Shown: positions 9,211-19,119, numbered from the stretch's first letter. The stretch: 64,000 bases of DNA from Acidobacteriota bacterium (GCA_026708265.1 JAPOVI010000176.1:1-64000); one strand, 5' to 3'. Notes: a model not told the origin generated them from the sequence alone. Numbers and translations are program-made.

Positions 9211-10211
9211 TGGGGGCGGTGCTCGTGACAGGGGGCGCCGGCTACATCGGCAGCCACACGGTGAAGGCCCTGCGGGCGGCCGGCCGGGACGTGGTGGTGC
9301 TCGACAATCTCGCGGCGGGGCATCGGGCGGCCGTCGCGGGCGTGCCGCTCGTCGAGGCGGGCATCGCCGACACGCACGCGGTGCGGGATGCGCTGCGGAG
9401 GCACGCCGTGACCGCGGTGATGCACTTCGCGGCCTCGGCGTCGGTGGGGGAGTCGGTCGCCGATCCGCACGCGTACTACGCCAACAACGTCGCCGACACG
9501 CTCGCCCTCCTCGGCGCCCTGCGTGACGAGTCGGTACGCCACCTGGTCTTCTCGTCGTCCGCGGCCGTGTACGGGGTGCCGGAGGAGACCCCCATCCGCG
9601 AGGGCCACCCGACCCGGCCGATCAACCCGTACGGCGAGACCAAGCTCGCCGTCGAGCGGGCGCTGCCCCACTACGAGCGCGCGTACGGCCTCGCGGCGAT
9701 TCGACTGCGCTACTTCAACGCGTCGGGGGCGGATCCGGACGGCACGCTCGGCGAGGACCATCGGCCCGAGCACCATGCCATTCCCAGGGCGATCGCGGCG
9801 GCCTGGGGCGGGTCGCGTTTCGAGGTCTACGGCGCCGACTACGCGACGCCCGACGGAACGTGCCTGCGCGACTACGTCCACGTGTCGGACCTCGCCGACG
9901 CGCACATCCTGTCGCTCGCGGCGCTCGAGTCCGGTCGACCCGCGCGCCCCTACAACGTCGGCACCGGCCGGCCGCACTCCGTGCTCGACGTCCTGGCGTC
10001 GGTCGAACGCGTCACCGGGCGCTCGCCGGCGCGCGCGATCGCGGCGCGGCGGCCCGGCGATCCGCCGGTTCTCCACGCCTCGAGCGAGCGGATTCGGGGC
10101 GAGCTGGGCTGGCGCCCGCGCTTCGCCGATCTCGACACCATCGTGGAGACGGCGTGGCGCTGGCACCGCGCGCACCCCGGCGGCTACGCCGATGCGCCGC
10201 CCGAGGCCTGA
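9210..10211 (+). CDS. galE: UDP-glucose 4-epimerase
   Basis: A 333-residue extended SDR that interconverts UDP-glucose and UDP-galactose through a tightly bound NAD. GGAGYIGSH is the cofactor loop, VVVLDNL the NAD-selecting beta-2 end, HFAASASVGES the conserved active-site wall, FSSSAAVYG the catalytic Ser/Thr strand, and YGETK the Tyr-x3-Lys pair. RYFNASGADPDG and CLRDYVHVSDLADAH are GalE hallmarks. It is translationally coupled to ugd by a 1-nt overlap and is followed 11 nt later by the exporter gene, so precursor supply and export appear to be co-expressed. Confidence 0.97.
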   Translation: MGAVLVTGGAGYIGSHTVKALRAAGRDVVVLDNLAAGHRAAVAGVPLVEAGIADTHAVRDALRRHAVTAVMHFAASASVGESVADPHAYYANNVADTLALLGALRDESVRHLVFSSSAAVYGVPEETPIREGHPTRPINPYGETKLAVERALPHYERAYGLAAIRLRYFNASGADPDGTLGEDHRPEHHAIPRAIAAAWGGSRFEVYGADYATPDGTCLRDYVHVSDLADAHILSLAALESGRPARPYNVGTGRPHSVLDVLASVERVTGRSPARAIAARRPGDPPVLHASSERIRGELGWRPRFADLDTIVETAWRWHRAHPGGYADAPPEA

Positions 10212-10222
10212 CGGGGCGAGCC

Positions 10223-12043
10223 GTGGATCACCCCCTCGAGCGGCTCGTGCGCTACGGCAGGCCCTATCGGGGGCAGCTCGGTCTCGCCGTCGCGGCCATG
10301 GCGGTGTACGGGGCGGCGAACGGCGGCCTCGTCTACCTGTTCCGGCCGGTGCTGAACGACGTGTTCGCGGTGGCGGGAGCGCCCGATCAGGGGCAACTGA
10401 ACCTCCTCGTCGGGGCGATTCTCGGCTGCGCCGTGCTGAAGGGGATCGGCGCGTACTTCTCGGTGTACCTGATGGCCGGCATCGGGCTGTCGGTCGTCCG
10501 CGACCTGCGCAACGAGCTGTTCGGCCACGTCGTCGGGCAGTCGGCCAGCTTCTTCGCGCGCCGCAACGTCGGGGCCGTGACCTCGCGCCTGATGAACGAC
10601 ATCGGGCAGATCCAGTTCGTCATCACCGAGTCGCTCGGCGGCGCGCTGCGGGCGGCGATCGCGGTCGTCGTGCTGGCCGGCCTGCTCTTCTACCTGAACG
10701 CCCGACTCGCGCTGGTCTGCATCATCTGCGCCCCGCTGGTCGTGTACCCCCTGGTGCGGCTCGGCCAGCGCGTGCGGCGGAACTCGCGACGCGTCCAGGC
10801 CGAGACGGCGCACCTGCAGCACATCTCGGTGGAGGCGTTCTCGGGACACCGGATCGTCACCGCCTTCGCCGCGGCGCACTTCGAGGGCGTTCGCTTCCGG
10901 CAGGCCGCCGATCGTCTGTATCGGGTCGCCATGAAGGTGACGAGCACGCTGGCCATGCTGCCGCCGCTGATGGAATGGCTCGGCGCGCTCGCGGTGGTCG
11001 GGGCGCTGCTGTACGGCGTCACCGAGGTCGCCAGCGGCGACGTGCGGCCGGGCGACTTCATCGCCTTCGTCGGCGCGCTGCTCATGATGTACGAACCGGT
11101 CAAGAAGCTGAGCCGGGTGAACGCCCAGGTGCAGCAGGGGCTGGCCTGCGCGGAGCGCGTCTTCGAGGTGCTCGACACCCGCAGCGAGATTCGGGACCGC
11201 CCGTCCGCGCCGCCGCTGGCGCGGCCGAGCCGCGACATCGCGTTCGACCGCGTCTCGTTCACCTACCCCGACGGACTCGGGGAGGTCGTGCTCCGCGACG
11301 TGTCGTTCCGCGCGTCGGCCGGACAGATGGTCGCCATCGTCGGGCTGAGCGGCGCCGGCAAGACGACGCTGGTCAACCTGCTGCCCCGCCTGTACGACGT
11401 CTCGTCGGGCGCCGTGCGCATCGACGGGGTCGACGTCCGGGACGTGTCGCTGGCGTCGCTGCGCGCCAGCATCGGCATCGTGACGCAGGACACGGTGCTC
11501 TTCGACGACACGGTCGCCCGCAACATCGCCTATGCCACCGCACCGGCCGAGGCATCGCAGCCGGAGGTCGCGGCGCGCATCGAATCCGCCGCCCGCGCCG
11601 CGCACGCCCACGAGTTCATCGAGGCGCTCCCGGACGGCTACGGCACGCTGATCGGGGACCGGGGCCAGCGTCTGTCGGGCGGCCAGCGCCAGCGGCTCGC
11701 CATCGCGCGGGCCCTCTTCCGGAACGCACCCATCCTCATCCTCGACGAGGCGACGTCGTCGCTCGACACCGAGTCCGAGCGCCTGGTGCAGGGGGCGCTC
11801 GCCCGCCTGCTCCTCAACCGGACGTCGTTCGTGATCGCCCACCGGCTGTCGACGGTCCGCCGGGCCGACCGGATCGTCGTGCTCGACGAGGGGCTCGTGC
11901 GGGAGACGGGGCGCCACGAGGAGCTGCTGGCGAAGACGGACAGTCTCTACGCCCGGCTGTACTCCCTGCAGCTCTTCGACACGGGCCGCCGGCAGCCCGC
12001 CGCCGCGGCGGAGGCTTCCGGTCCAGCGGGGCGGGACGCATGA
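10223..12043 (+). CDS. MsbA-like ABC exporter (fused TMD-NBD)
   Basis: A 606-residue half-transporter that would work as a homodimer in the inner membrane. Six hydrophobic helices span about residues 15-310. The ATPase domain has Walker A GLSGAGKTT, the LSGGQRQR signature, Walker B ILILDEATSSLD and the H-loop VIAHRLST. Length and order match MsbA and lipid-linked oligosaccharide flippases such as PglK. Next to ugd/galE and the glycosyltransferases, a lipid A or lipid-linked glycan substrate is likely but not provable. GTG at 10223 is the start; the stop overlaps yicC in an ATGA. Confidence 0.93.
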   Translation: MDHPLERLVRYGRPYRGQLGLAVAAMAVYGAANGGLVYLFRPVLNDVFAVAGAPDQGQLNLLVGAILGCAVLKGIGAYFSVYLMAGIGLSVVRDLRNELFGHVVGQSASFFARRNVGAVTSRLMNDIGQIQFVITESLGGALRAAIAVVVLAGLLFYLNARLALVCIICAPLVVYPLVRLGQRVRRNSRRVQAETAHLQHISVEAFSGHRIVTAFAAAHFEGVRFRQAADRLYRVAMKVTSTLAMLPPLMEWLGALAVVGALLYGVTEVASGDVRPGDFIAFVGALLMMYEPVKKLSRVNAQVQQGLACAERVFEVLDTRSEIRDRPSAPPLARPSRDIAFDRVSFTYPDGLGEVVLRDVSFRASAGQMVAIVGLSGAGKTTLVNLLPRLYDVSSGAVRIDGVDVRDVSLASLRASIGIVTQDTVLFDDTVARNIAYATAPAEASQPEVAARIESAARAAHAHEFIEALPDGYGTLIGDRGQRLSGGQRQRLAIARALFRNAPILILDEATSSLDTESERLVQGALARLLLNRTSFVIAHRLSTVRRADRIVVLDEGLVRETGRHEELLAKTDSLYARLYSLQLFDTGRRQPAAAAEASGPAGRDA

Positions 12044-12927
12044 TCACCTCGATGACGGGATTCGCCTCGTTGACGCGGGAAGACGAGCTGGCGGCCATCG
12101 GCGTCACCGTGCGCAGCGTCAACCACCGCTACCTCGATGTCCAGATCCGGGCCCCGCAGTCTCTCGCTCCGCTCGAGCCGGAGGTGCGGAGCCGGGTCCA
12201 GGGCCGCGTCGCGCGCGGGCGGGTGGAGCTGACCGTGACGCTCGCCGCCAAGGTGCGGCCGGAGGTCGACGTCGAGATCGACGCCGCGCTGGTGTCGGCC
12301 CTGGCCCGGGCGGCCGAGCGGCCGGAGGTGGCGGGCGCCGCGCACGCCGGATGGACGGCGGGCGAGTTGCTGCGGTTCCCGCAGGTCGTGACGCTCCGGG
12401 AGCGGCCGGCGGACCCGGAGGTCGAGCGGCGCATCGGCGAGGCCGCTCTCGCCGCGGTGGACGACGCGCTCGAGGCGCTCGATCGCATGCGGATCCGGGA
12501 GGGCGGGTTCCTGCGGGCCGACCTGGACGGTCGCCGCGCGGCGCTCGCGGACCTCGTGACGAGGATCGCGGCGGAGGCCGCCGCCGGCCAGGCGGCCCTG
12601 CGCGAGCGGTTGTCGGAGCGCGTCGCCGAGGTGGCGGCGGAGACTGCGGCAAGCGAGGCGGCGGTGGCCCAGGAGATTGTCCGCTGGGCCGCGCGCTCGG
12701 ACATCCACGAGGAGGTGGCGCGCCTCGAGGCGCACCTCGCGCACTGGTCGGCGCTGGCGGACGCCCCGGAGGCCTGCGGGCGGAAGCTCGACTTCCTGCT
12801 CCAGGAGATGAACCGGGAAGTGAACACGATCGGATCGAAGGCGGACGGCGCCGGCGTCTCGGCGCTCGTGGTCGCGGCGAAGGCGGAGCTCGAGAAGCTG
12901 CGTGAGCAGACGCAGAACGTCGAGTGA
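12040..12927 (+). CDS. yicC: YicC family endoribonuclease
   Basis: A 295-residue YicC protein. The N-terminal YicC_N domain begins with the invariant MITSMTGFAS and has VRSVNHRYLD. The C-terminal DUF1732 domain ends with CGRKLDFLLQEMNREVNTIG and a terminal coiled coil. The family is a hexameric RNase; the E. coli member degrades small RNAs. It precedes gmk in many bacteria, as here, where the two genes overlap by 26 nt. Start ATG at 12040 overlaps the exporter's stop, so the housekeeping run is coupled to the polysaccharide transcript. Confidence 0.96.
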   Translation: MITSMTGFASLTREDELAAIGVTVRSVNHRYLDVQIRAPQSLAPLEPEVRSRVQGRVARGRVELTVTLAAKVRPEVDVEIDAALVSALARAAERPEVAGAAHAGWTAGELLRFPQVVTLRERPADPEVERRIGEAALAAVDDALEALDRMRIREGGFLRADLDGRRAALADLVTRIAAEAAAGQAALRERLSERVAEVAAETAASEAAVAQEIVRWAARSDIHEEVARLEAHLAHWSALADAPEACGRKLDFLLQEMNREVNTIGSKADGAGVSALVVAAKAELEKLREQTQNVE

Positions 12928-13552
12928 CGGACGGCGCCGGGGGCGCCTGCTGATCGTGTCGGCCCCGTCCGGGACCGGCAAGACGACGCTCGTCGAGCGG
13001 CTGGTCGCCCGCGTCCCCGACCTCGTGCGGTCCCGCTCGTACACGTCGCGCCCGGCCCGCCCGGGGGAATCGGACGGCGTCGACTATAATTTCGTAGGGC
13101 GCCCGCGCTTCCGTCAGATGATTGACGCGGACGCCTTTCTCGAGTGGGCCGACGTCTTCGGCCATCTCTACGGCACCGCGGCAGCCGACACGGAACGCGA
13201 GCAGGCCGCGGGCCGCGACGTGGTCCTGGTCATCGATGTCCAGGGGGCTCGCCTGCTCGGCCGGCGCGGGGTCGCCGCCACCCGCATCTTCGTGCTGCCG
13301 CCGTCGCGCGCCGCGCTCGAGGCCCGGCTCCGCGCGCGCAGCGCCGGACGCGAGGACGAGGCCGTCGTGCTGCGGCGCCTCGAGACCGCCCGCCGCGAGG
13401 TCGCGGCCAGCGTGGGCTACGACTACGTGGTGGTCAACGACGACGTGGACGACTGCGTGGATCGCCTCCGCGGCATCGTCCTCGCCGAGCGCGCGCGGCT
13501 CGAGGCGATGCAGGCGGCGGCGGCGGACATCGCCGCGACGTTCCGGGCGTGA
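12902..13552 (+). CDS. gmk: Guanylate kinase
   Basis: A 216-residue cytoplasmic enzyme that phosphorylates GMP to GDP with ATP. The P-loop is SAPSGTGKTTL. The GMP-binding region shows SRSYTSRPARPGE and VDYNFV. The central VVLVIDVQGA strand and the arginine-rich lid RLRARSAGREDEAVVLRRL match the family. The start is GTG at 12902, inside the end of yicC; no later codon leaves the P-loop strand with its usual lead-in. The usual next gene, rpoZ, is absent: only 51 nt separate gmk from coaBC. Confidence 0.96.
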   Translation: MSRRRTSSDGRRRGRLLIVSAPSGTGKTTLVERLVARVPDLVRSRSYTSRPARPGESDGVDYNFVGRPRFRQMIDADAFLEWADVFGHLYGTAAADTEREQAAGRDVVLVIDVQGARLLGRRGVAATRIFVLPPSRAALEARLRARSAGREDEAVVLRRLETARREVAASVGYDYVVVNDDVDDCVDRLRGIVLAERARLEAMQAAAADIAATFRA

Positions 13553-13603
13553 GGCACGTCGGCCGCGCCGGAGAGCGCTCCGGCGGGATCGCGACGGCAG
13601 CAG

Positions 13604-14839
13604 ATGGCTCTGGTCGCTCTCGGGGTAAGCGGCGGCATCGGCGCCTACAAGGCGGTCGAGGTTGCGCGCGGCCTGCAGCAGCGGGGCCACGACGTGGCCG
13701 CGGTGCTGACGGCGAACGCGGCCCGTTTCGTCGGTCCCCTGACCTTCGAGGCGATCACGCGCCGGCCGGTCATCGGCGACCAGTTCGCTCCCGGGGTGAA
13801 CGCCCAGATCGAGCACATCGCCCTGGCCACCGACCTGGACCTGCTGCTGGTCGCGCCGGCAACCGCCAACATCGTCGGCAAGCTCGCCAACGGGATCGCC
13901 GACGACTTCCTCTCGGCGCTCTACCTCGCCACGACCGCCCCCGTGCTCGTCGCGCCGGCGATGAACAGCAACATGCTCGCCCACGCGGCCGTGACCGCAA
14001 ACCTCGACCGACTGGCGGCGCGCGGAGTGCGCTTCGTCGAGCCGGGGGCGGGCTATCTCGCCTGCGGCTGGGTGGGGAAGGGACGCCTCGCGGAACCGGC
14101 GGAGATCGTCGCGGCCGCGGACGGGCTCCTCGGCGCCGGTGGACGCCTGGCGGGCCGGCGCGTGCTGGTGACGGCCGGGCCGACGGTCGAGGATCTCGAT
14201 CCCGTGCGCTACCTGGGCAACCGCTCGAGCGGCCGGATGGGGTACGCGGTCGCCGCCGAGGCGCTCGCGCGGGGGGCCGAGGTCGTCCTGGTCACCGGCC
14301 CGACGGCGCTCGAGCCGCCCGCGGGCGCGGAGGTGATTCGCGTGCGGGGGGCGGAGGAGATGCGGAGCGCGGTCATGGCGCGGGTGGCCGGCGACGGACA
14401 CGGCGTGGACCTCGTGGCCATGGTGGCCGCCGTGGCGGACTACACGCCGGCCGGCGGGGCGCGCGAGGCGAAGCTCCTGCGGGACCGCGACGAGCTGGTC
14501 CTCACGCTGCGGCGCACCCCCGACATCCTGGGCGCGCTGGGACGCTGGCGCGCCGGCCGGCCACGGCCGGTGCTGGTCGGCTTCGCGGCGGAGGTGGGCG
14601 ACCCGGTCGCCCGCGCACGGGAAAAGCTCCGGCGCAAGCAGGTCGACCTCGTCGTCGCCAACGACGTGTCGCGACCCGGGGCCGGGTTCGGCGGCGACAC
14701 GAACATCGCCACGCTGATCTCGGAGACGGAGGCGGAGGAGGTCCCCCTCGGGTCCAAGCGCGAGCTCGCGCGCGTCCTCCTGGATCGGATCGAGCCTCGC
14801 CTCGGGGAGGCGGGCTCCGGTGCGGGGGAGGCGACGTGA
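13604..14839 (+). CDS. coaBC: Bifunctional CoaBC (PPC synthetase/decarboxylase)
   Basis: A 411-residue bifunctional enzyme of coenzyme A synthesis. The N-terminal flavoprotein CoaC half has [16 protein letters not shown], the catalytic His in [20 protein letters not shown] with the PxMNxxM motif, and the lid cysteine in GYLACGW. The C-terminal CoaB half has [28 protein letters not shown] and the conserved lysine in REAKLLR. It converts phosphopantothenate and cysteine to phosphopantetheine. The start ATG 13604 lies at the first flavodoxin-like strand. The end overlaps the next gene as GTGA. Confidence 0.97.
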   Translation: MALVALGVSGGIGAYKAVEVARGLQQRGHDVAAVLTANAARFVGPLTFEAITRRPVIGDQFAPGVNAQIEHIALATDLDLLLVAPATANIVGKLANGIADDFLSALYLATTAPVLVAPAMNSNMLAHAAVTANLDRLAARGVRFVEPGAGYLACGWVGKGRLAEPAEIVAAADGLLGAGGRLAGRRVLVTAGPTVEDLDPVRYLGNRSSGRMGYAVAAEALARGAEVVLVTGPTALEPPAGAEVIRVRGAEEMRSAVMARVAGDGHGVDLVAMVAAVADYTPAGGAREAKLLRDRDELVLTLRRTPDILGALGRWRAGRPRPVLVGFAAEVGDPVARAREKLRRKQVDLVVANDVSRPGAGFGGDTNIATLISETEAEEVPLGSKRELARVLLDRIEPRLGEAGSGAGEAT

Positions 14840-15852
14840 CGGACCGCGAGCAGCTCGAGGCGCATCTCGAGTTCTTCCGCGAGCTCGGGGTCGAAGGCGT
14901 CAGCCGCGACCCGGCGTGGCGGCGCCGCGCCGGCGACGCTGCCGCCGACGACGCGGCCGGCGCGGCGGCTCCCGACGGGCCCGACGCCGATGTGGCCGCT
15001 GCCGCCGAGCCCGGGGCGGGCGCCGCTTCGCCGCCTGCCGATAGCGTTTCGCCGCCGGCGGGCGCCGCTTCGCCGCGTGCCGATGTCGCGCGGCCCGCCG
15101 ATGCCGCTTCACCGCCCGCCGATGTCGCGCGACCCGCCGATATCGCGCGACCCGCCGATATCGCGCGGCCCGCCGATGTCGCTTCGTCGCCCGCCGACGT
15201 CGCGCCGCCGCCCGCCGATACGGCGCCGCCGCCCGCGTCGGGCGCGGTGGCGCTGTCGATGTTCGATCGGGTGGAGGTGCCGGCGGATGGCCCGCCGCCG
15301 GAGCGGTTGGCGCACGTGCGGGAGCAGCTCGGCCCGTGCACGCGGTGCAAGCTGCACGCCGGCCGCACGACGCTGGTCTTCGGGGTCGGGAATCCGGACG
15401 CGGACCTGATGTTCGTCGGCGAGGCGCCCGGACGGGACGAGGATCGGGAGGGGATCCCCTTCGTGGGCCGCGCCGGCCAACTGCTCACGCGGATCATCGA
15501 GGCCATCGACCTGCGGCGCGACGACGTCTACATCGCGAACGTCATCAAGTGCCGACCTCCCGACAATCGAAACCCGGAACCGGACGAGGTGCAGACGTGC
15601 GAGCCGTACCTCTTCGCCCAGATCGACTGCATCCGGCCGCGCGTCATCGTGGCGCTGGGCTCTTTCGCGGCCCGCACGCTGCTGCGTGACGATCGGACCT
15701 CCATCACGAGGGTGCGGGGCAAGGTGTTCGCCTTCCGCGGCGCGCGGCTCATCCCCACGTTCCACCCGGCGTTCCTCCTGCGGAGTCCGGATCGCAAGCG
15801 GGAGGTCTGGGAGGACATGAAGCTCGTCAGGTCGCTGCTGCGCGCGGGCTGA
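14836..15852 (+). CDS. Type 4/5-like uracil-DNA glycosylase with repeat linker
   Basis: A 338-residue base-excision enzyme that removes uracil from DNA. The catalytic domain is the C-terminal ~200 residues: CTRCKLH gives two Fe-S cysteines, [20 protein letters not shown] is the active-site loop, [17 protein letters not shown] with the later TCEPYL gives the other two, and [10 protein letters not shown] carries the catalytic-loop histidine. The N-terminus (about residues 1-30, [17 protein letters not shown]) resembles the short N-terminal helix seen in other members. The ~110 residues between are Ala/Pro/Asp-rich with ARPADI-type repeats, unusual for this family and probably disordered. GTG 14836 is coupled to coaBC. 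Confidence 0.94.
   Translation: MTDREQLEAHLEFFRELGVEGVSRDPAWRRRAGDAAADDAAGAAAPDGPDADVAAAAEPGAGAASPPADSVSPPAGAASPRADVARPADAASPPADVARPADIARPADIARPADVASSPADVAPPPADTAPPPASGAVALSMFDRVEVPADGPPPERLAHVREQLGPCTRCKLHAGRTTLVFGVGNPDADLMFVGEAPGRDEDREGIPFVGRAGQLLTRIIEAIDLRRDDVYIANVIKCRPPDNRNPEPDEVQTCEPYLFAQIDCIRPRVIVALGSFAARTLLRDDRTSITRVRGKVFAFRGARLIPTFHPAFLLRSPDRKREVWEDMKLVRSLLRAG
15082..15180 (+). repeat. 18-bp tandem repeats within UDG gene
   Basis: In-frame tandem 18-bp units, GCGCGACCCGCCGATATC and close variants, encode [12 protein letters not shown]. Three near-perfect consecutive copies run 15127-15180, with degenerate copies before them. They make a low-complexity linker and would be prone to slippage. 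Confidence 0.85.
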
Positions 15853-15857
15853 GCCGC

Positions 15858-18095
15858 ATGGCCCGCCACGTCTCGGTCGCCGTGCCGGTGCCCTTCCTCC
15901 CGGCCCTGACCTACCGCGTTCCCGACGGCATGCCGGAGCCTCCGGCCGGGAGCCGGGTGGCGGTCCCGCTCGGGAACCGCGTGGTCACCGGCTGCGTGAT
16001 CGGCGAGGCCGTCCTCGATGGGGTGGGAGTGTCGCCCGATGCGGCCATCCGGGACGTGGCGGCCTGCCTGGACCCCGAGGCGCTGCTGCCGCCGCCGGTC
16101 CTGGAACTGGCGCTCTGGGTGGCCGAGTACTACGCCTGCGGCCCGGGCGAGACGATTGCCGCCGCCCTCCCGCCGCTGGCACTCTCGGCGGCCGCCCGCC
16201 GCGGGCCGCGGTTCAAGACGGAGCGCGTGGCGTCGTCGACGCCGCTCGGTCGCGACGCGGCCCGCTCGGGCCGGCCGGCGCTCGGCCGCAGGCAGCGCGA
16301 GGCGCTGGCCGCCCTGGCGGGAGCGGCCGGCGGGCTCGGCCTGCCGGCCCTGGGCCGACGGGGCATCGGCGCGGCGACGCTGGCCCGTCTGGAGCGCCGC
16401 GGCCTCGTCACGCTGGCGACGCGTCGCGTGGACCGGGAGCCCCCGGCGGGTCGAGCCGCCGGCGCGCCGCCTGCTGCTGCCCCCGCTCTCGAGCCGACCG
16501 CCGATCAGGGCCGGGCACTGGCCGCGCTCCGACCGCTGGCGGCGGCCGGGCGGTTCCGGGCGGCGCTGCTGCACGGGGTCACCGGGAGCGGCAAGACGGA
16601 GGTCTACCTGCGGCTGGCGCGCGACGTCTGCGCGGCCGGCCGGCGCGTCCTGGTGCTCGTGCCCGAGATCGCGTTGACCCCCGCCGCGGTGTCCACCTTC
16701 CGCCGCGCCCTCGGCGAGCGGGTCGCGGTGCAGCACAGCGGGCTGTCGGACGGCGAGCGCCACGATCAGTGGCACCGCATCCGGCGCGGAGAGGTGGACG
16801 TCGTCGTCGGCACGCGATCCGCCGTCTTCGCTCCTCTCGCGGCGCTCGGCCTGATCGTCGTCGACGAGGAGCACGACGCTTCGTACAAGCAGGACGAGAG
16901 CCCGCGCTACCACGCGCGGGACGTCGCCGTGGTGCGGGCGAGGCAGGCCGGCGCGCTCGTCGTGCTGGGCTCGGCCACCCCCTCGATGGAGACCTACCAC
17001 AACGCGCGAACCGGACGCTACGCGTGCGTCGTGATGGGAGCGCGCGTCCACGAGCGCCCCCTCGCGGCCGTGCGGGTGGTGAACATGCGTCCGGAGGTGG
17101 CGGCCGAGGGGCCGGACGTCGTGCTCAGCCGCGCCCTGCGGGACGCGCTCGCGGAGACGCTCGCGCGCGGGGAGCAGACACTGCTCCTGCTGAATCGCCG
17201 CGGGTTCGCGTCGGCGCTGCTGTGCCGCCAGTGCGGGCGGACGCTGGAGTGCCCGAACTGCAGCGTGTCGCTCACCGTGCACCGCGCCGCGGGTCGGGCG
17301 CGCTGCCACTACTGCAACTACGGCGTCGTCCGGCCGCGAACGTGCGGCCACTGCGCCGGGCCCTTCCTGGAGACGATCGGCTTCGGGACCGAGCGCGTCG
17401 AGACCGAGGTGGCCGAGCGCTTTCCGGGCGCGTCCGTCGCCCGGATCGACCGCGACACCGTCCGGCGCCGCGGCGCCGCGGCCGCGCTCCTCGACCGCTT
17501 CGCACGGGGCGAGGTGGATGTCCTCATCGGGACGCAGATGATCGCCAAGGGTCACGACTTTCCGAACGTGACCCTCGTCGGCGTGATATCCGCCGACGTC
17601 GGGTTGGCCCTGGCGGACTTCCGGGCCTCGGAGCGCACGTTTCAGCTCCTGACGCAGGTGGCGGGCCGCGCCGGCCGCGGCGACCGGCCGGGCGAGGCGG
17701 TCGTCCAGTCGTTCCATCCCGAGCACTACAGCGTCGGCTACGCGTGCCTCCAGACCTACGAGCCGTTCTTCGACGCCGAGCTCCGCTACCGCCGCCAGCT
17801 TCGCTATCCGCCCGCGGTGGCCATGGTCAACGCCGTGGTGCGCGGGCGCTCGCTGCAGGGGGCGATGGCGGATGCCGACGGGCTCGCGAGCCTGCTTCGA
17901 GACCGGCCGGGGTTCGACGTGCTCGGCCCGGCGCCGGCGCCGATGGTGCGCCTGCGCGGGCAGCATCGCGCGCAGCTGTTCCTGAAGGGAGCGCACCGCC
18001 GCCCGATGCGCGAAGCGCTCCTGGCCGCCCTGCGCGCGCGGCCCGACCTGCGGCGGCGGGTGACCGTGGACGTCGATCCGCTGAGCGTTCGGTAG
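15858..18095 (+). CDS. priA: Primosomal protein N' (replication restart helicase PriA)
   Basis: A 745-residue 3'-to-5' DNA helicase that reloads the replisome at stalled forks. The N-terminal 3'BD domain is VAVPVPFLPALTYRVP. Walker A is GVTGSGKTEVYL, the DEAH-like box is VVDEEHDASYKQ, and the aromatic-rich loop follows. Eight zinc-binding cysteines come as four C-x2-C pairs (CRQCG, CPNCS, CHYCN, CGHCA) between the helicase lobes. Motifs V/VI are GTQMIAKGHDFPNVTL and QVAGRAGRG. Length matches E. coli PriA (about 730). ATG at 15858 follows the UDG stop by 5 nt. Confidence 0.97.
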   Translation: MARHVSVAVPVPFLPALTYRVPDGMPEPPAGSRVAVPLGNRVVTGCVIGEAVLDGVGVSPDAAIRDVAACLDPEALLPPPVLELALWVAEYYACGPGETIAAALPPLALSAAARRGPRFKTERVASSTPLGRDAARSGRPALGRRQREALAALAGAAGGLGLPALGRRGIGAATLARLERRGLVTLATRRVDREPPAGRAAGAPPAAAPALEPTADQGRALAALRPLAAAGRFRAALLHGVTGSGKTEVYLRLARDVCAAGRRVLVLVPEIALTPAAVSTFRRALGERVAVQHSGLSDGERHDQWHRIRRGEVDVVVGTRSAVFAPLAALGLIVVDEEHDASYKQDESPRYHARDVAVVRARQAGALVVLGSATPSMETYHNARTGRYACVVMGARVHERPLAAVRVVNMRPEVAAEGPDVVLSRALRDALAETLARGEQTLLLLNRRGFASALLCRQCGRTLECPNCSVSLTVHRAAGRARCHYCNYGVVRPRTCGHCAGPFLETIGFGTERVETEVAERFPGASVARIDRDTVRRRGAAAALLDRFARGEVDVLIGTQMIAKGHDFPNVTLVGVISADVGLALADFRASERTFQLLTQVAGRAGRGDRPGEAVVQSFHPEHYSVGYACLQTYEPFFDAELRYRRQLRYPPAVAMVNAVVRGRSLQGAMADADGLASLLRDRPGFDVLGPAPAPMVRLRGQHRAQLFLKGAHRRPMREALLAALRARPDLRRRVTVDVDPLSVR

Positions 18096-18104
18096 CGTCC
18101 GGAA

Positions 18105-19103
18105 TCAGGCCGGCGGGCCGCCGGTGCCGATGACGATCGGGGTGGGAGTGAAGCAGACGGCGAAGATCGCCGCCGTTCCGAGCGCCGCCAGTCGGCGCCG
18201 CCGGTCGAGCGGGACGGCGTCGTCGAGGGTCCGGGGATGGCGCGGCCCGAAGACCAGGAGCGTCACCAGCAGCAGCACCGTCCACGGGATCCAGGCCAGC
18301 GAGAAGATGCTCAGGAGGGCCAGCAGCGCGATTCCGCCGATGGTGACCGCCGTGGATCGGGCGCCGAGCGCCGCGTAGGAGATGTGCCCGCCGTCGAGCT
18401 GGCCGATCGGGAAGAGGTTGAGGGCCGTCGCCAGCAGCCCGAACCACGCAGCGAAACCCATCGGATGGAGGTTGAGCGTGTGGCCGGGCAGCACGTCGCC
18501 CCAGACGATCCACGTCGCCGCCTGGAAGAGGAGCGGCTCCCCCAGGTAGAGCACGGTTGCCTCGGCCAGCGCCGGCTGCGCGGGGGTCACCTGCGACAGG
18601 GAGACCCCGGCGAAGAGCGCGGGCACGGCCACGACGAAGCCCGCGATCGGCCCCGCGGCCCCGATGTCGAACAGCATCGGCTTGGTCGGAATCCGCTGCC
18701 GGATGCGAATGAAGGCCCCGAACGTGCCGGTGATGGCGGGCGCCGGCAGGAAGTACGGCACGGAAGCGTCGATCCCGTAGTAGCGGCAGGCGCAGTAGTG
18801 GCCCATCTCGTGAGTCCCCAGGATGGCCAGGATCGTCACGCTGTACCACGCGCCGTGCAACCAGGAGGCGGGCGCGGAGGCACCGGCGGCGCCGTCGACG
18901 AACGCCGCGTACATGATGTAGCCGAAGTAGGTCGTCGTAAGGACGGTGGCCGCGAACAGGGCGAACGGAACCCAGCGCCGCCGCGGGCGGGGGCGATAGG
19001 GGGCGGGGAGGCCGCCGCCGCTCTCGGCCGGGAGCGGTCCGAACGGGGCGGATCGCCCCGCGGGCGCGGGAACGACGGCGCGGTCCGATGGATCAGGGGA
19101 CAC
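18105..19103 (-). CDS. Site-2 protease family (M50) membrane metalloprotease
   Basis: A 332-residue intramembrane zinc protease. The first ~45 residues are Pro/Arg-rich and cytoplasmic, then about six or seven hydrophobic helices follow. The zinc site is HEMGH (about residue 97) with the third ligand in ALNLFPIGQLDGGH. FFLPAPAITGTFGAF-like and PIAGFVVA segments match the plant EGY / cyanobacterial S2P branch rather than RseP, and there is no PDZ domain. Substrates may be anti-sigma factors or membrane regulators, unknown here. GTG at 19103 is the start. It is convergent with priA (9-nt gap) and lies 16 nt after the HU gene, so may be transcribed with it. Confidence 0.9.
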   Translation of the reverse strand: MSPDPSDRAVVPAPAGRSAPFGPLPAESGGGLPAPYRPRPRRRWVPFALFAATVLTTTYFGYIMYAAFVDGAAGASAPASWLHGAWYSVTILAILGTHEMGHYCACRYYGIDASVPYFLPAPAITGTFGAFIRIRQRIPTKPMLFDIGAAGPIAGFVVAVPALFAGVSLSQVTPAQPALAEATVLYLGEPLLFQAATWIVWGDVLPGHTLNLHPMGFAAWFGLLATALNLFPIGQLDGGHISYAALGARSTAVTIGGIALLALLSIFSLAWIPWTVLLLVTLLVFGPRHPRTLDDAVPLDRRRRLAALGTAAIFAVCFTPTPIVIGTGGPPA

Positions 19104-19119
19104 GAGAGGGCGCCAGCGG

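Noticed and set aside
13083-13092. TATAAT hexamer inside gmk
   Set aside because: It encodes the conserved VDYNFV segment and has no gene start nearby on that strand, so it is not treated as a promoter.
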